A stretch of DNA of 64,000 bases from Leucobacter celer subsp. astrifaciens (lineage in GTDB: Bacteria > Actinomycetota > Actinomycetes > Actinomycetales > Microbacteriaceae). The notes beneath the pieces were generated by a model that had not been told where the DNA came from, searched no databases, and was given only the letters and a program-made list of their open reading frames with translations. The stretch lies in the NCBI RefSeq assembly GCF_001273835.1, contig NZ_JHEI01000150.1, positions 123,683 to 187,682 on the forward strand. The letters are read 5' to 3'. This document shows positions 43,046 to 51,019 of the stretch, piece by piece (within the stretch, counting starts at the first letter, position 1; each line of letters opens with the position of its first letter). The position numbers were made by a program, and so were the translations under genes.

Positions 43046-44110
43046 GTGACCCGCACCATCAAGCTCGCCGTCATCCCGGGTGACGGCATCGGACCCGAGG
43101 TGATCGAGCAGGCGAATCGTGTGCTCGACGCGGTGCTCGCGGGCGGTGACGTAGCGCTCGAGCGCACGGAGTTCAAGCTCGGGGCCGAACGCTATCTCGA
43201 GACCGGCGACACGCTGCCCGCCGAGGAGCAGGCCGAGCTCGCGGTTCACGACGCCATTCTCTTCGGCGCGGTCGGCGGCGTGCCGGGCGACCCGCGTCTC
43301 AAGAACGCGAACATCGAGCGCGGGCTGCTGCTCAAGCTGCGCTTCGACTTCGAGCACTACGCGAACGTGCGGCCCTGCACGCTGTTCCCGGGGGTCGAGT
43401 CGACCCTCAAGAACCCGGGCGAGGTCGACTTCGTGGTGGTGCGCGAGGGCACCGAGGGTCCCTACGCCGGCAACGGCGGCCGCCTGCGCCCCGACACCCC
43501 GAACGAGGTGGCGACCGAGGTCTCGGTCAACACGGCCCTCGGCATCGAGCGCGTCGTCCGCTACGCCTTCGAGACCGCGCAGAAGCGGCCGCGCAAGAAG
43601 CTCACCTGGGTGCACAAGACGAACGTGCTCGTGCACGCGGGCGCGACCTGGCAGCGGATCGTGCAGGCCGTCGCGGCCGAGTACCCCGACATCGCGGTCG
43701 ACTACATGCACGTCGACGCCGCGACGATCCACATGGTGCAGGGGCCGGATCGCTTCGACGTCATCGTCACTGATAATCTGTTCGGAGACATCCTCACGGA
43801 CCTGGCCGGCGCCATCGGCGGCGGCATCGGGCTCGCGGCCAGCGGCAACATCAATCCCGACGGCTCGTTCCCGAGCATGTTCGAGCCCGTTCACGGATCT
43901 GCGCCCGACATCGCGGGGCAGCAGAAGGCGGACCCGACCGCGGCGATCCTCTCCGCAGGCCTCATGCTCGACCACCTCGGCCTCGCGACCGAGGGCGACC
44001 GCGTACGCGACGCCGTGCGCGCCGACCTCTCCTCGCGCGGCGACGCCGCGCGGGCCACCGCGCAGGTCGGCGACGCCGTGATCGCGCAGTTGCCGCCGCG
44101 CGGGGCGTGA
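43046..44110 (+). CDS. leuB: 3-isopropylmalate dehydrogenase
   Basis: The 354-residue enzyme oxidises and decarboxylates 3-isopropylmalate in leucine synthesis. Motifs: VIPGDGIGPEV, RPCTLFPGVEST, VVREGTEGPYAG, the metal-binding aspartate in VTDNLFGDILTDLAGAIGGGIG, and EPVHGSAPDIAGQ. The GTG at 43046 is preferred over the GTG at 43019 because GAGGAG lies six bases before it. ilvE follows 49 bases downstream. Confidence 0.95.
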   Translation: MTRTIKLAVIPGDGIGPEVIEQANRVLDAVLAGGDVALERTEFKLGAERYLETGDTLPAEEQAELAVHDAILFGAVGGVPGDPRLKNANIERGLLLKLRFDFEHYANVRPCTLFPGVESTLKNPGEVDFVVVREGTEGPYAGNGGRLRPDTPNEVATEVSVNTALGIERVVRYAFETAQKRPRKKLTWVHKTNVLVHAGATWQRIVQAVAAEYPDIAVDYMHVDAATIHMVQGPDRFDVIVTDNLFGDILTDLAGAIGGGIGLAASGNINPDGSFPSMFEPVHGSAPDIAGQQKADPTAAILSAGLMLDHLGLATEGDRVRDAVRADLSSRGDAARATAQVGDAVIAQLPPRGA

Positions 44111-44159
44111 GCGCCCGGCACTCCACCTCGAGAAACCTCCGACGCAAGAGAGCGAACCC

Positions 44160-45263
44160 ATGACTGACCTGGCCTTCACCCGCACCGAAGCCGACCGCTT
44201 GCCCGCTGCAGAGCGCGAGGCGATCCTGCGCGATCCCGGCTTCGGCAACCACTTCACCGATCACATGATCTCGATCGTGTGGACCAAGGACGCCGGATGG
44301 CACGACGCCGCGGTCGTTCCGTACGGCCCGATCCCCATGGATCCGGCGTCGTCGGTGCTGCACTACGGTCAGGAGATCTTCGAGGGGCTCAAGGCGTACC
44401 GCCGCCCCGACGGCTCGATCGTCACCTTCCGCCCCGAGGCCAACGCCCGCCGCCTCAACGAGTCGGCCCACCGGCTCGCCCTGCCCCGGCTTCCGGAGGA
44501 GCTCTTCGTGCAGGCCATCCGCGAGCTCGTGAGCATCGACGCCGACTGGGTGCCCGGCGGGCAGGATCAGAGCCTCTATCTGCGGCCGTTCATGATCGCT
44601 GACGAGAACTTCCTCGGCGTGCGCGCCGCCGAGCGCGCCCGCTTCCTCGTCATCGCGAGCCCGGCGGGCCCGTACTTCAGCGGCGGCGTGAAGCCGGTGT
44701 CGATCTGGCTGTCGCAGGACCTCGCCCGCGCGGGCCGGGGCGGCACGGGCGCCGCGAAGTGCGGAGGCAACTACGCGGCGTCGCTGCTGCCGCAGCGCGT
44801 CGCGGCCGAGAACGACTGCCAGCAGGTGCTGTTCACCGACTCCGCGACCGTCGACACGATCGACGAGCTCGGCGGTATGAACCTGTTCCTGGTGCGCGCC
44901 GACGGCACGCTGCTCACCCCCGAGCTCAACGGCAACATCCTCGACGGCGTCACCCGTCGCAGCCTGATCCAGCTGGCGAAGGATCGCGGCCACGCGGTGG
45001 AGGAGCGGGATCTCACCGTCACCGAGTGGCGCGAGGGCGCTGCCGACGGCACCATCACCGAGGCGTTCGCCTGCGGCACCGCCGCCGTGATCACCCCGAT
45101 CCGCCAGTTGAAGGGCGAGGGTCTCGATATCGACTTCGGCGACGGCGCACCGGGCGAGCTGACGATGTCGCTGCGCGAGGAGCTGACCGGCATCCAGAGC
45201 GGCATCCGCGAGGACCGCCACGGCTGGCTCGAGGTGCTCGTCGAGGCGGAGGCCGCAGCGTGA
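44160..45263 (+). CDS. ilvE: Branched-chain amino acid aminotransferase
   Basis: The 367-residue fold-type IV PLP enzyme has the glutamate/substrate loop VLHYGQEIFEGLKAYRRPDG, the catalytic lysine K200 in GTGAAKCGGNYAASL, and the LNGNILDGVTRRS and EAFACGTAAVITP motifs. It transfers amino groups in valine, leucine and isoleucine synthesis, fitting its place after leuB. Its stop overlaps the next GTG by four bases. Confidence 0.95.
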   Translation: MTDLAFTRTEADRLPAAEREAILRDPGFGNHFTDHMISIVWTKDAGWHDAAVVPYGPIPMDPASSVLHYGQEIFEGLKAYRRPDGSIVTFRPEANARRLNESAHRLALPRLPEELFVQAIRELVSIDADWVPGGQDQSLYLRPFMIADENFLGVRAAERARFLVIASPAGPYFSGGVKPVSIWLSQDLARAGRGGTGAAKCGGNYAASLLPQRVAAENDCQQVLFTDSATVDTIDELGGMNLFLVRADGTLLTPELNGNILDGVTRRSLIQLAKDRGHAVEERDLTVTEWREGAADGTITEAFACGTAAVITPIRQLKGEGLDIDFGDGAPGELTMSLREELTGIQSGIREDRHGWLEVLVEAEAAA

Positions 45264-46048
45264 AGGTCGCGCGCTTCCAGTTCGACGGCGAGATCTCATT
45301 CGGCGTCCTGGATCAGTCGGAGAACGGGCAGGAGATCGAGCTGGTCGAGCTCACCGGCGACCCCATGGTCGCCGGCTTCGACACGACCGGGCGCCGCATC
45401 CGACTCGAGGACGCACGGCTGCTCGCACCGGTGATCCCTCGTTCGAAGGTGGTCTGCATCGGCAAGAACTACGCCGATCACGTCGAAGAGATGAAGAACG
45501 TGACCGGCGGCGAGGCCCCTGAGGAGCCGCTGCTCTTCCTGAAGCCCAACACTTCGGTGATCGGCCCGGGCGAGCCCATCCTGCGGCCCGCGATCTCGAA
45601 TCGTGTGGAGCACGAGGGCGAGCTCGCAATGGTGATCGGCGCCGTCACGAAGGACGTGTCCGAGGAGGACGCGCTGAAGCACGTCTTCGGCTTCACCTGC
45701 GCCAACGACGTCACGGCCCGCGATCTGCAGATCAAGGACGGGCAGTGGACCAGGGGCAAGGGCTTCGACACCTTCTGCCCGCTGGGGCCTGTGATCGAGA
45801 CGGACCCGGATCTCAGCGACGCTCGTGTCGTCACGCGCGTCAACGGAGAGGTGCGCCAGGAGGGCCGCACCTCCCAGCTGATCCACTCCCTCGCGCGCAT
45901 CGTGGCGTTCGCCTCGCAGGCGTTCACGCTGCTGCCGGGCGACGTGATTCTCACCGGCACCCCCGCAGGAGTCGGGCTGCTCGAATCCGGCGACACCGTC
46001 GAGGTGGAGATCGAGGGGATCGGGATCCTGCGCAACCCCGTGCTGTGA
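45260..46048 (+). CDS. Fumarylacetoacetate hydrolase family protein
   Basis: The 262-residue protein has the FAH metal site: VCIGKNYADHVEEM, RVEHEGELAMVIG (two glutamates), FGFTCANDVTARDLQ (aspartate), and VILTGTPAGVGLLESGDTVEVEI. Such enzymes act as acylpyruvate or oxaloacetate hydrolases or decarboxylases, so the exact reaction is open. The GTG overlaps the ilvE stop (GTGA), giving a leuB-ilvE-FAH unit; in other actinobacteria an FAH gene lies beside gltX. Confidence 0.9.
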   Translation: MKVARFQFDGEISFGVLDQSENGQEIELVELTGDPMVAGFDTTGRRIRLEDARLLAPVIPRSKVVCIGKNYADHVEEMKNVTGGEAPEEPLLFLKPNTSVIGPGEPILRPAISNRVEHEGELAMVIGAVTKDVSEEDALKHVFGFTCANDVTARDLQIKDGQWTRGKGFDTFCPLGPVIETDPDLSDARVVTRVNGEVRQEGRTSQLIHSLARIVAFASQAFTLLPGDVILTGTPAGVGLLESGDTVEVEIEGIGILRNPVL

Positions 46049-46110
46049 TTCCCGCCATCGCGGCAGAGCAGAGCAGCATCGCGAGACACGGCGCAGTTCG
46101 TCGTAACAGT

Positions 46111-46139
46111 GTGTGGCGCGCACAGGGACTGTGCCACAC
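46111..46139. promoter_or_regulatory. Nested palindrome upstream of the YbdK gene
   Basis: Outer arms GTGTGG/CCACAC (46111-46116 and 46134-46139) enclose inner arms CACAG/CTGTG (46121-46125 and 46129-46133) around GGA. It could be a terminator for the leuB operon or an operator for the YbdK gene, 32 bases before its start. Confidence 0.5.
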
Positions 46140-46170
46140 TGGAAACCCCGCGAGAAGGGCAGGTGGTGGG

Positions 46171-47262
46171 ATGGCCTCAGACTCCACCCGTGCGCCGAGG
46201 TTCGGTGTCGAAGAGGAATTCATGCTGCTCGACGCCGGGACGGGGCTTCCCCGCGACGGTGCCGAGGAGTTGATCGCCGCGCTACCGGGCCTGCGCGCCG
46301 AGCACGAGTTCTTCCACAGCCAGCTCGAGACGGCCACACCGGTCTGCGAGACGGCCGACGAGGCGCTCGAATCGCTCGGAGAGTTCCGGGCTGGAGCCGC
46401 GGCTGCGGCCGACGGCCTCGGGCTGGTGCTCGCGGGCACGGGGCTGCCGCCCATCGGCGGAGAGGAGCCGGGGCGGGTGGTCCCGAAGCCCCGTTATCTC
46501 GAGATCGCCGATGCAGTGCGCGGATCGGTCGCCCGCTACTACTCGACCGGCGCCCACGTGCACATCGAGGTGCCATCGCGCGACATCGGAGTGCAGGCGA
46601 TCGCCCGCTTCGCCCGCTGGTCGCCCGTGCTCGCGGCGCTCGCGGCGAACTCGCCCGTGTACCTCGGCGAACGGACCGGGTATGCGAGCTGGCGCTATCT
46701 GCTCACGCAGCAGTGGCCCACCTCCGGCTATCCGCCGGCGTTCGCCGACAGCGGCGAGTACGAGCGGGTGGTGAACGGCCTGGTGCGCGCCGGAGCGCTC
46801 GTGGACACGGCGATCGTGAACTGGGCGATCCGGCTTTCGGAGCGCTTCCCCACGATCGAGCTGCGCACGGCCGACACCCAGCTGCGCTCCGAGGACGCGG
46901 TCGCTCTCGCGCTGATCTTCCGCGCCCTCACGGCGCGTGCGCTGCGCGAGCACGAACTCGGCGAGACCGTGAAGCACCCGCAGCCCGACCTCTTGCGGGG
47001 CGCGCACTGGCGGGCCGCGCGCGACGGTGTCGCGGGCGAGCTCTTCGACCCCTTCGACGGGGAACCGCGGCCGGCGTTCCAGCTCGTCGACGCCATGATC
47101 GAGCACGCCTCCGACGAGCTCGCCGCCGCCGGCGACGGGGATCTCGTCGAGCGCTTCATCGAGCGCAGGCGCGCCGACCGCGGACCCGCGCAGTTGCAGC
47201 TCGATGCCTGGGACGCCGACGGCATCGGCGGTCTCCTGGACCTCTACCGCGCGGGATCGTAG
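46171..47262 (+). CDS. YbdK-family carboxylate-amine ligase (glutamate-cysteine ligase 2)
   Basis: The 363-residue protein begins with FGVEEEFMLLD, the family ATP/Mg site, and has ARYYSTGAHVHIEVPSRD, SPVYLGERTGYASWRYLLTQQWPTSG, then ERFPTIELRTADTQLRSEDAVALALIFRAL. E. coli YbdK shows weak gamma-glutamylcysteine synthetase activity; actinobacterial homologues are of uncertain substrate. The ATG at 46171 follows GGTGGTGG. It is not coupled to its neighbours. Confidence 0.9.
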   Translation: MASDSTRAPRFGVEEEFMLLDAGTGLPRDGAEELIAALPGLRAEHEFFHSQLETATPVCETADEALESLGEFRAGAAAAADGLGLVLAGTGLPPIGGEEPGRVVPKPRYLEIADAVRGSVARYYSTGAHVHIEVPSRDIGVQAIARFARWSPVLAALAANSPVYLGERTGYASWRYLLTQQWPTSGYPPAFADSGEYERVVNGLVRAGALVDTAIVNWAIRLSERFPTIELRTADTQLRSEDAVALALIFRALTARALREHELGETVKHPQPDLLRGAHWRAARDGVAGELFDPFDGEPRPAFQLVDAMIEHASDELAAAGDGDLVERFIERRRADRGPAQLQLDAWDADGIGGLLDLYRAGS

Positions 47263-47378
47263 CGGGCTGCCGTGTCCCGCCGCTCGGCTCGGCTCCTCCG
47301 CGAGAAGCGGTCGTGGCCGACGCGGTTCTCGGCTACTCTCGGAAGCAGCGGGGACGCGGCTGCGAAGGAGGAGCCAGA

Positions 47379-48719
47379 GTGGCGAGCGAATGGCGTGCAC
47401 TGCGCAGCGGTGAGTCGGCCCGCGAGCGCCGCGGGCGTCTCGCGCAGGCGCACGAGGCCTTCGTCGCCGGTGCGGTGTCGACCGACGACCCCGCCTCGCT
47501 CGAGCGATTCGCCGCGCAGGCGGAGTTGCGCCCGGTGGTCGTGGAGTCGTGGCTGCGGTCGCAGCGGCGCACGATCGACCCGTTCCGCGCGCCGGAGCAA
47601 CCCGCGCTGACCGACGAGGAGCTGGCCGAGCTGCGCCGCATCCACCCCATCGCACGGGTGCTCCCCGTGGTGCAGCGGCTGCTCTTCGAGGAGGCCGGCG
47701 ACTCCGGGCTCATCGTGGCGGTGGGGGACGCCGCCGGCCGGCTGCTGTGGCTCGACGGGGATCCGGGGTTGCGCTCGAAGGCCGAGGACATGGGGTTCCG
47801 GGCAGGGATGGACTGGTCGGAGGCCGCGGTGGGCACGAGCGCGCCCGGCAGCGCACTGGCGCTCGACCACGCGATCCAGGTGCTCGGCGCCGAGCACTAC
47901 AACCGCGCCGTGCACCAGTGGAGCTGCACCGCAGCCCCCGTGCACGACCCGGCGAGCGGCGCCATCATCGGCGTCATCGATGTCACCGGGGGCGACACCG
48001 CGGCGTCGCCCCACATCCTCCCGCTCGTCGAAGCGACGCTCGCCGCGGTCGAGGCCGAGCTGAAGCTCGAATCGCTGCGCGCGCTCATCGATGCGGAGCG
48101 GCCGGGGAAGACGGCGGCGAGCCCCCGGCGCGCGGCACCACGACTGGTCGTGCTCGGGCGCGATCCGGCGCTCCTCGAGCACGACGGAGGATCCGCCGTC
48201 GTGTCCGGCAGGCACGCCGAGATCCTGCTCTCGCTGGCGGCCGCTCCGCAGGGCCTCGGCGCGGCGGCGCTCGCCGAGCAGGTGTACGGCACGGCGGGCT
48301 CGGAGCACACTCTCCGGCCCGAACTGGTGCGGCTCCGCAAGTGGCTCGCGCAGCAGGGCGCCGGCATCGATCTGCTGTCCCGGCCCTACCGCCTGAGCCG
48401 GCCGCTGCGGGTGGACGCCGTCGAGGCGCTCGAGGCGCTCGGACGCGGGGCACACCGGCTCGCACTCGCAGCCTACGAAGGGCCCGTGCTGCCGGGTTCG
48501 GCCGCGCCGGCGATCGAGCGGCTGCGCGCGGAGGTCGACGCCACGCTGCGCGAGTCGATGCTGCAGTCGGCGGCCGCGGAGCCGCTCTTCGACTATGCGC
48601 AGAGCTGGGCGCCCGATGACGAGCAGGTGTGGGAGACCCTGCTGCAGGTGCTGCCGCCGCTCTCGCCGAAACGGGCACGGGTCGTCGCGCGGCTGGATCA
48701 GCTCGCGCGCGAGCCCTGA
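47379..48719 (+). CDS. GAF-domain regulator with SARP-like winged helix and BTAD region
   Basis: The 446-residue protein starts with a helical AcoR-like region (1-100; LRPVVVESWLRSQRR) and a GAF-type sensory domain (about 90-230; GLIVAVGDAAGRLLWLDGD, MDWSEAAVGTSAPGSALALD, then VHDPASGAIIGVIDVTGG). Residues about 265-345 look like an OmpR/SARP winged helix (SGRHAEILLSLAAAPQGLGA, then RPELVRLRKWL and LSRPYRLSRPL), followed by a bacterial transcriptional activator-like helical region. It lacks the sigma-54 AAA domain of AcoR. Its neighbours, an aldehyde dehydrogenase and DUF779, are classic partners, so it likely activates them in response to an aldehyde or alcohol. GTG start with GAAGGAGGAG upstream. 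Confidence 0.8.
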   Translation: MASEWRALRSGESARERRGRLAQAHEAFVAGAVSTDDPASLERFAAQAELRPVVVESWLRSQRRTIDPFRAPEQPALTDEELAELRRIHPIARVLPVVQRLLFEEAGDSGLIVAVGDAAGRLLWLDGDPGLRSKAEDMGFRAGMDWSEAAVGTSAPGSALALDHAIQVLGAEHYNRAVHQWSCTAAPVHDPASGAIIGVIDVTGGDTAASPHILPLVEATLAAVEAELKLESLRALIDAERPGKTAASPRRAAPRLVVLGRDPALLEHDGGSAVVSGRHAEILLSLAAAPQGLGAAALAEQVYGTAGSEHTLRPELVRLRKWLAQQGAGIDLLSRPYRLSRPLRVDAVEALEALGRGAHRLALAAYEGPVLPGSAAPAIERLRAEVDATLRESMLQSAAAEPLFDYAQSWAPDDEQVWETLLQVLPPLSPKRARVVARLDQLAREP

Positions 48720-48752
48720 GCCGGGTCGCGCCCGAAGCACTCCGGAAACACG

Positions 48753-48788
48753 CGTGCAACCTCCGTGCAACGGTGGCGGGCGTAGCGT
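48753..48788 (+). promoter_or_regulatory. 11-bp-spaced direct repeat and -10 of the aldehyde dehydrogenase gene
   Basis: CGTGCAAC occurs at 48753-48760 and 48764-48771, one helical turn apart, and is followed after 11 bases by TAGCGT (48783-48788), a candidate -10. The arrangement matches known SARP operators, and the upstream regulator has a SARP-like domain. Confidence 0.55.
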
Positions 48789-48850
48789 CGGGATCACCGG
48801 ACCGCAGCGGCGGTCCGTTCCCCGACAACGACGTCATAAGGAGAGCCATC

Positions 48851-50374
48851 ATGGCCGTATACGCAGCCCCGGGCCAGCCGGATGCGCTGGTGCAGTTCAA
48901 GAGCCGGTACGAGCACTACATCGGAGGCGAGTGGGTGCCGCCGGTCAAGGGCCAGTACTTCGAGAACGTCACCCCGGTGACGGGCAAGGCGTTCTGCGAG
49001 ATCGCCCGCGGCACCGCGGAGGACATCGAGGCCGCACTCGACGCGGCGCACGCCGCCGCACCCGCGTGGGGCGCGACCAGCCCGGCGGAGCGCGCGGTGA
49101 TCCTGAATCGGATCGCCGACCGCATGGAGGAGAACCTCGAGATGCTCGCGGTCGCCGAGACCTGGGACAACGGCAAGGCCGTGCGCGAGACCCTGAACGC
49201 CGACCTGCCGCTCGCCATCGACCACTTCCGCTATTTCGCCGGCGCGATCCGCGCGCAGGAGGGCGGGATCTCGCAGATCGACGAGGACCTGGTGGCCTAC
49301 CACTTCCACGAGCCGCTCGGCGTCGTGGGACAGATCATCCCCTGGAACTTCCCGATCCTCATGGCCACCTGGAAGCTCGCCCCGGCGCTCGCCGCGGGCA
49401 ACGCCGTGGTGATCAAACCGGCCGAGCAGACTCCGGCCTCGATCCTCGTGCTCTTCGAACTGATCGGCGACCTCCTCCCGCCGGGCGTCGTCAACGTCGT
49501 GAACGGCTTCGGCGCCGAGGCGGGCAAGCCGCTCGCCTCGAACAAGCGCATCCGCAAGATCGCCTTCACCGGTGAGACGACGACCGGCCGCCTCATCATG
49601 CAGTACGCCTCGGACAACATCATCCCCGTCACGCTCGAGCTCGGCGGCAAGAGCCCGAATATCTTCTTCGAGGACGTCATGGCGCAGAACGACGCCTACT
49701 GGGACAAGGCGCAGGAGGGCTTCGCGATGTTCGCCCTGAACCAGGGCGAGGTCTGCACGTGCCCGTCGCGCGCCCTGATCCAGGAATCCATCGCGGGCGA
49801 CTTCCTCGACGCCGTCGTGGAGCGCACCGAGCGCATCACGCGGGGCAACCCGCTCGACACCGACACCATGGTGGGCGCCCAGGCCTCCAACGACCAGTTC
49901 GAGAAGATCAAGTCGTACCTCGACATCGGCCGCCAGGAGGGGGCTCAGGTGCTCACGGGAGGCGGCGTGGAGGATCTGGGCGGCGAGTTCTCCGAGGGCT
50001 TCTACATTCAGCCGACCATCTTCCGCGGCGACAACTCGATGCGCATCTTCCAGGAGGAGATCTTCGGGCCGGTGGTGTCGGCGACGACCTTCACCGACTT
50101 CGACGACGCGATCCGCATCGCGAACGACACGCTCTACGGGCTCGGCGCCGGTGTCTGGAGCCGCAGCGGCAACACCGCCTACCGCGCCGGCCGCGCGATC
50201 CAGGCGGGCCGCGTCTGGGTGAACAACTACCACTCCTACCCGGCGCACGCGGCGTTCGGCGGATACAAGTCGAGCGGCATCGGGCGCGAGAACCACCTGA
50301 TGATGCTCGACCACTATCAGCAGACCAAGAACCTGCTCGTGAGCTACAGCGAGAACGCGCAGGGGTTCTTCTAA
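48851..50374 (+). CDS. NAD-dependent aldehyde dehydrogenase
   Basis: The 507-residue enzyme has the ALDH fold: IIPWNFPILMATWKLAPALAAGN, the NAD loop FTGETTTGRLIM, catalytic glutamate E263 in LELGGKSPN, and nucleophilic C302 in NQGEVCTCPSR. It belongs to the AldA/ExaC-like group (acetaldehyde and other short aldehydes), often regulated by GAF proteins and followed by DUF779, exactly as here. AAGGAG precedes the ATG at 48851. The leader is about 55 bases from the predicted -10. Confidence 0.93.
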   Translation: MAVYAAPGQPDALVQFKSRYEHYIGGEWVPPVKGQYFENVTPVTGKAFCEIARGTAEDIEAALDAAHAAAPAWGATSPAERAVILNRIADRMEENLEMLAVAETWDNGKAVRETLNADLPLAIDHFRYFAGAIRAQEGGISQIDEDLVAYHFHEPLGVVGQIIPWNFPILMATWKLAPALAAGNAVVIKPAEQTPASILVLFELIGDLLPPGVVNVVNGFGAEAGKPLASNKRIRKIAFTGETTTGRLIMQYASDNIIPVTLELGGKSPNIFFEDVMAQNDAYWDKAQEGFAMFALNQGEVCTCPSRALIQESIAGDFLDAVVERTERITRGNPLDTDTMVGAQASNDQFEKIKSYLDIGRQEGAQVLTGGGVEDLGGEFSEGFYIQPTIFRGDNSMRIFQEEIFGPVVSATTFTDFDDAIRIANDTLYGLGAGVWSRSGNTAYRAGRAIQAGRVWVNNYHSYPAHAAFGGYKSSGIGRENHLMMLDHYQQTKNLLVSYSENAQGFF

Positions 50375-50383
50375 GAGGCGGCT

Positions 50384-50439
50384 CCCGGTTTCGACTCGCC
50401 CCGCTGGTTGAGCGAGCCGCAGGCGAGTCGAAACCCGGG
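50384..50439. repeat. Interspersed palindrome family 1, copy c
   Basis: CCCGGTTTCGACTCGCC (50384-50400) pairs with GGCGAGTCGAAACCCGGG (50422-50439), and GGTTGAGCGAGCCGC lies between. It separates the aldehyde dehydrogenase and DUF779 genes. Confidence 0.85.
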
Positions 50440-50483
50440 GGCGTACCCTGGAGGTACGCAGTTCTTCCAGAGAGGTGAGAACG

Positions 50484-50984
50484 ATGAACGAGAAGACGGT
50501 GGACGCCTGCGATCTCACCGCAGCGCCGCCCGCCCCCTCGGGGAGCGAAGCGATACCCGGCAGCGTCGACGCCCGGCCCGAGGTCGCGGGGGAGACCGAG
50601 AGCCGACTGGCCTTCACTCCCGCAGCGCTCGAGCTGATCGAGCGGCTGTGGGCGCTGCACGGGCCCCTCATGTTCCACCAGTCCGGGGGCTGCTGCGACG
50701 GCAGTTCGCCCATGTGCTATCAGGAGGGCGAGTTCCGAACGGGCGGCCAGGACGTGCTGCTCGGCACCCTCGAACTGCCTCCGCTCCCGGGCACCGCGGT
50801 GGGCAGCACCGCGGCGGGCGGCACCGCGGCGAATCGCGAGATCGGTTTCTGGATGTCCCGGGAGCAGTTCGACGTGTGGTCGCACACGCACCTCACGGTC
50901 GACTCGGTGCCGGGACGCGGCTCCGGCTTCTCGCTGGAGGCCCCGGAGGGCATGCGCTTCCTGATCCGATCTCGGCTGCTCTGA
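50484..50984 (+). CDS. DUF779 domain protein
   Basis: A 166-residue protein with the DUF779 core HGPLMFHQSGGCCDGSSPMC, two or three cysteines that could bind metal, and a WMSREQFDVWSHTHLTVD segment. An N-terminal extension (1-45) and a 15-bp repeat (GSTAA/GGTAA) in the middle are additions. DUF779 genes very often follow aldehyde dehydrogenases, and the function is unknown. AGGTGAG precedes the ATG at 50484; the aldo/keto reductase starts 35 bases after it. Confidence 0.88.
   Translation: MNEKTVDACDLTAAPPAPSGSEAIPGSVDARPEVAGETESRLAFTPAALELIERLWALHGPLMFHQSGGCCDGSSPMCYQEGEFRTGGQDVLLGTLELPPLPGTAVGSTAAGGTAANREIGFWMSREQFDVWSHTHLTVDSVPGRGSGFSLEAPEGMRFLIRSRLL
50802..50831. repeat. 15-bp tandem repeat in the DUF779 gene
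   Basis: GGCAGCACCGCGGCG (50802-50816) repeats at 50817-50831 with one change, encoding GSTAA/GGTAA. Confidence 0.75.
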
Positions 50985-51006
50985 GGCCGGAGGCCCGGTC
51001 TCCGCG

Positions 51007-51019
51007 TAGGCTGAGGAGC
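51007..51019 (+). promoter_or_regulatory. Putative -10 element of the aldo/keto reductase gene
   Basis: TAGGCT at 51007-51012 lies seven bases before the ATG at 51020. GAGGAG also occurs immediately before the ATG, too close for normal use. Confidence 0.4.

Noticed and set aside
46113..47378. Upstream extension of the GAF regulator frame
   Set aside because: The region overlaps the YbdK coding sequence in another frame and is Arg/Gly-rich; the GTG at 47379 has a good ribosome-binding site.
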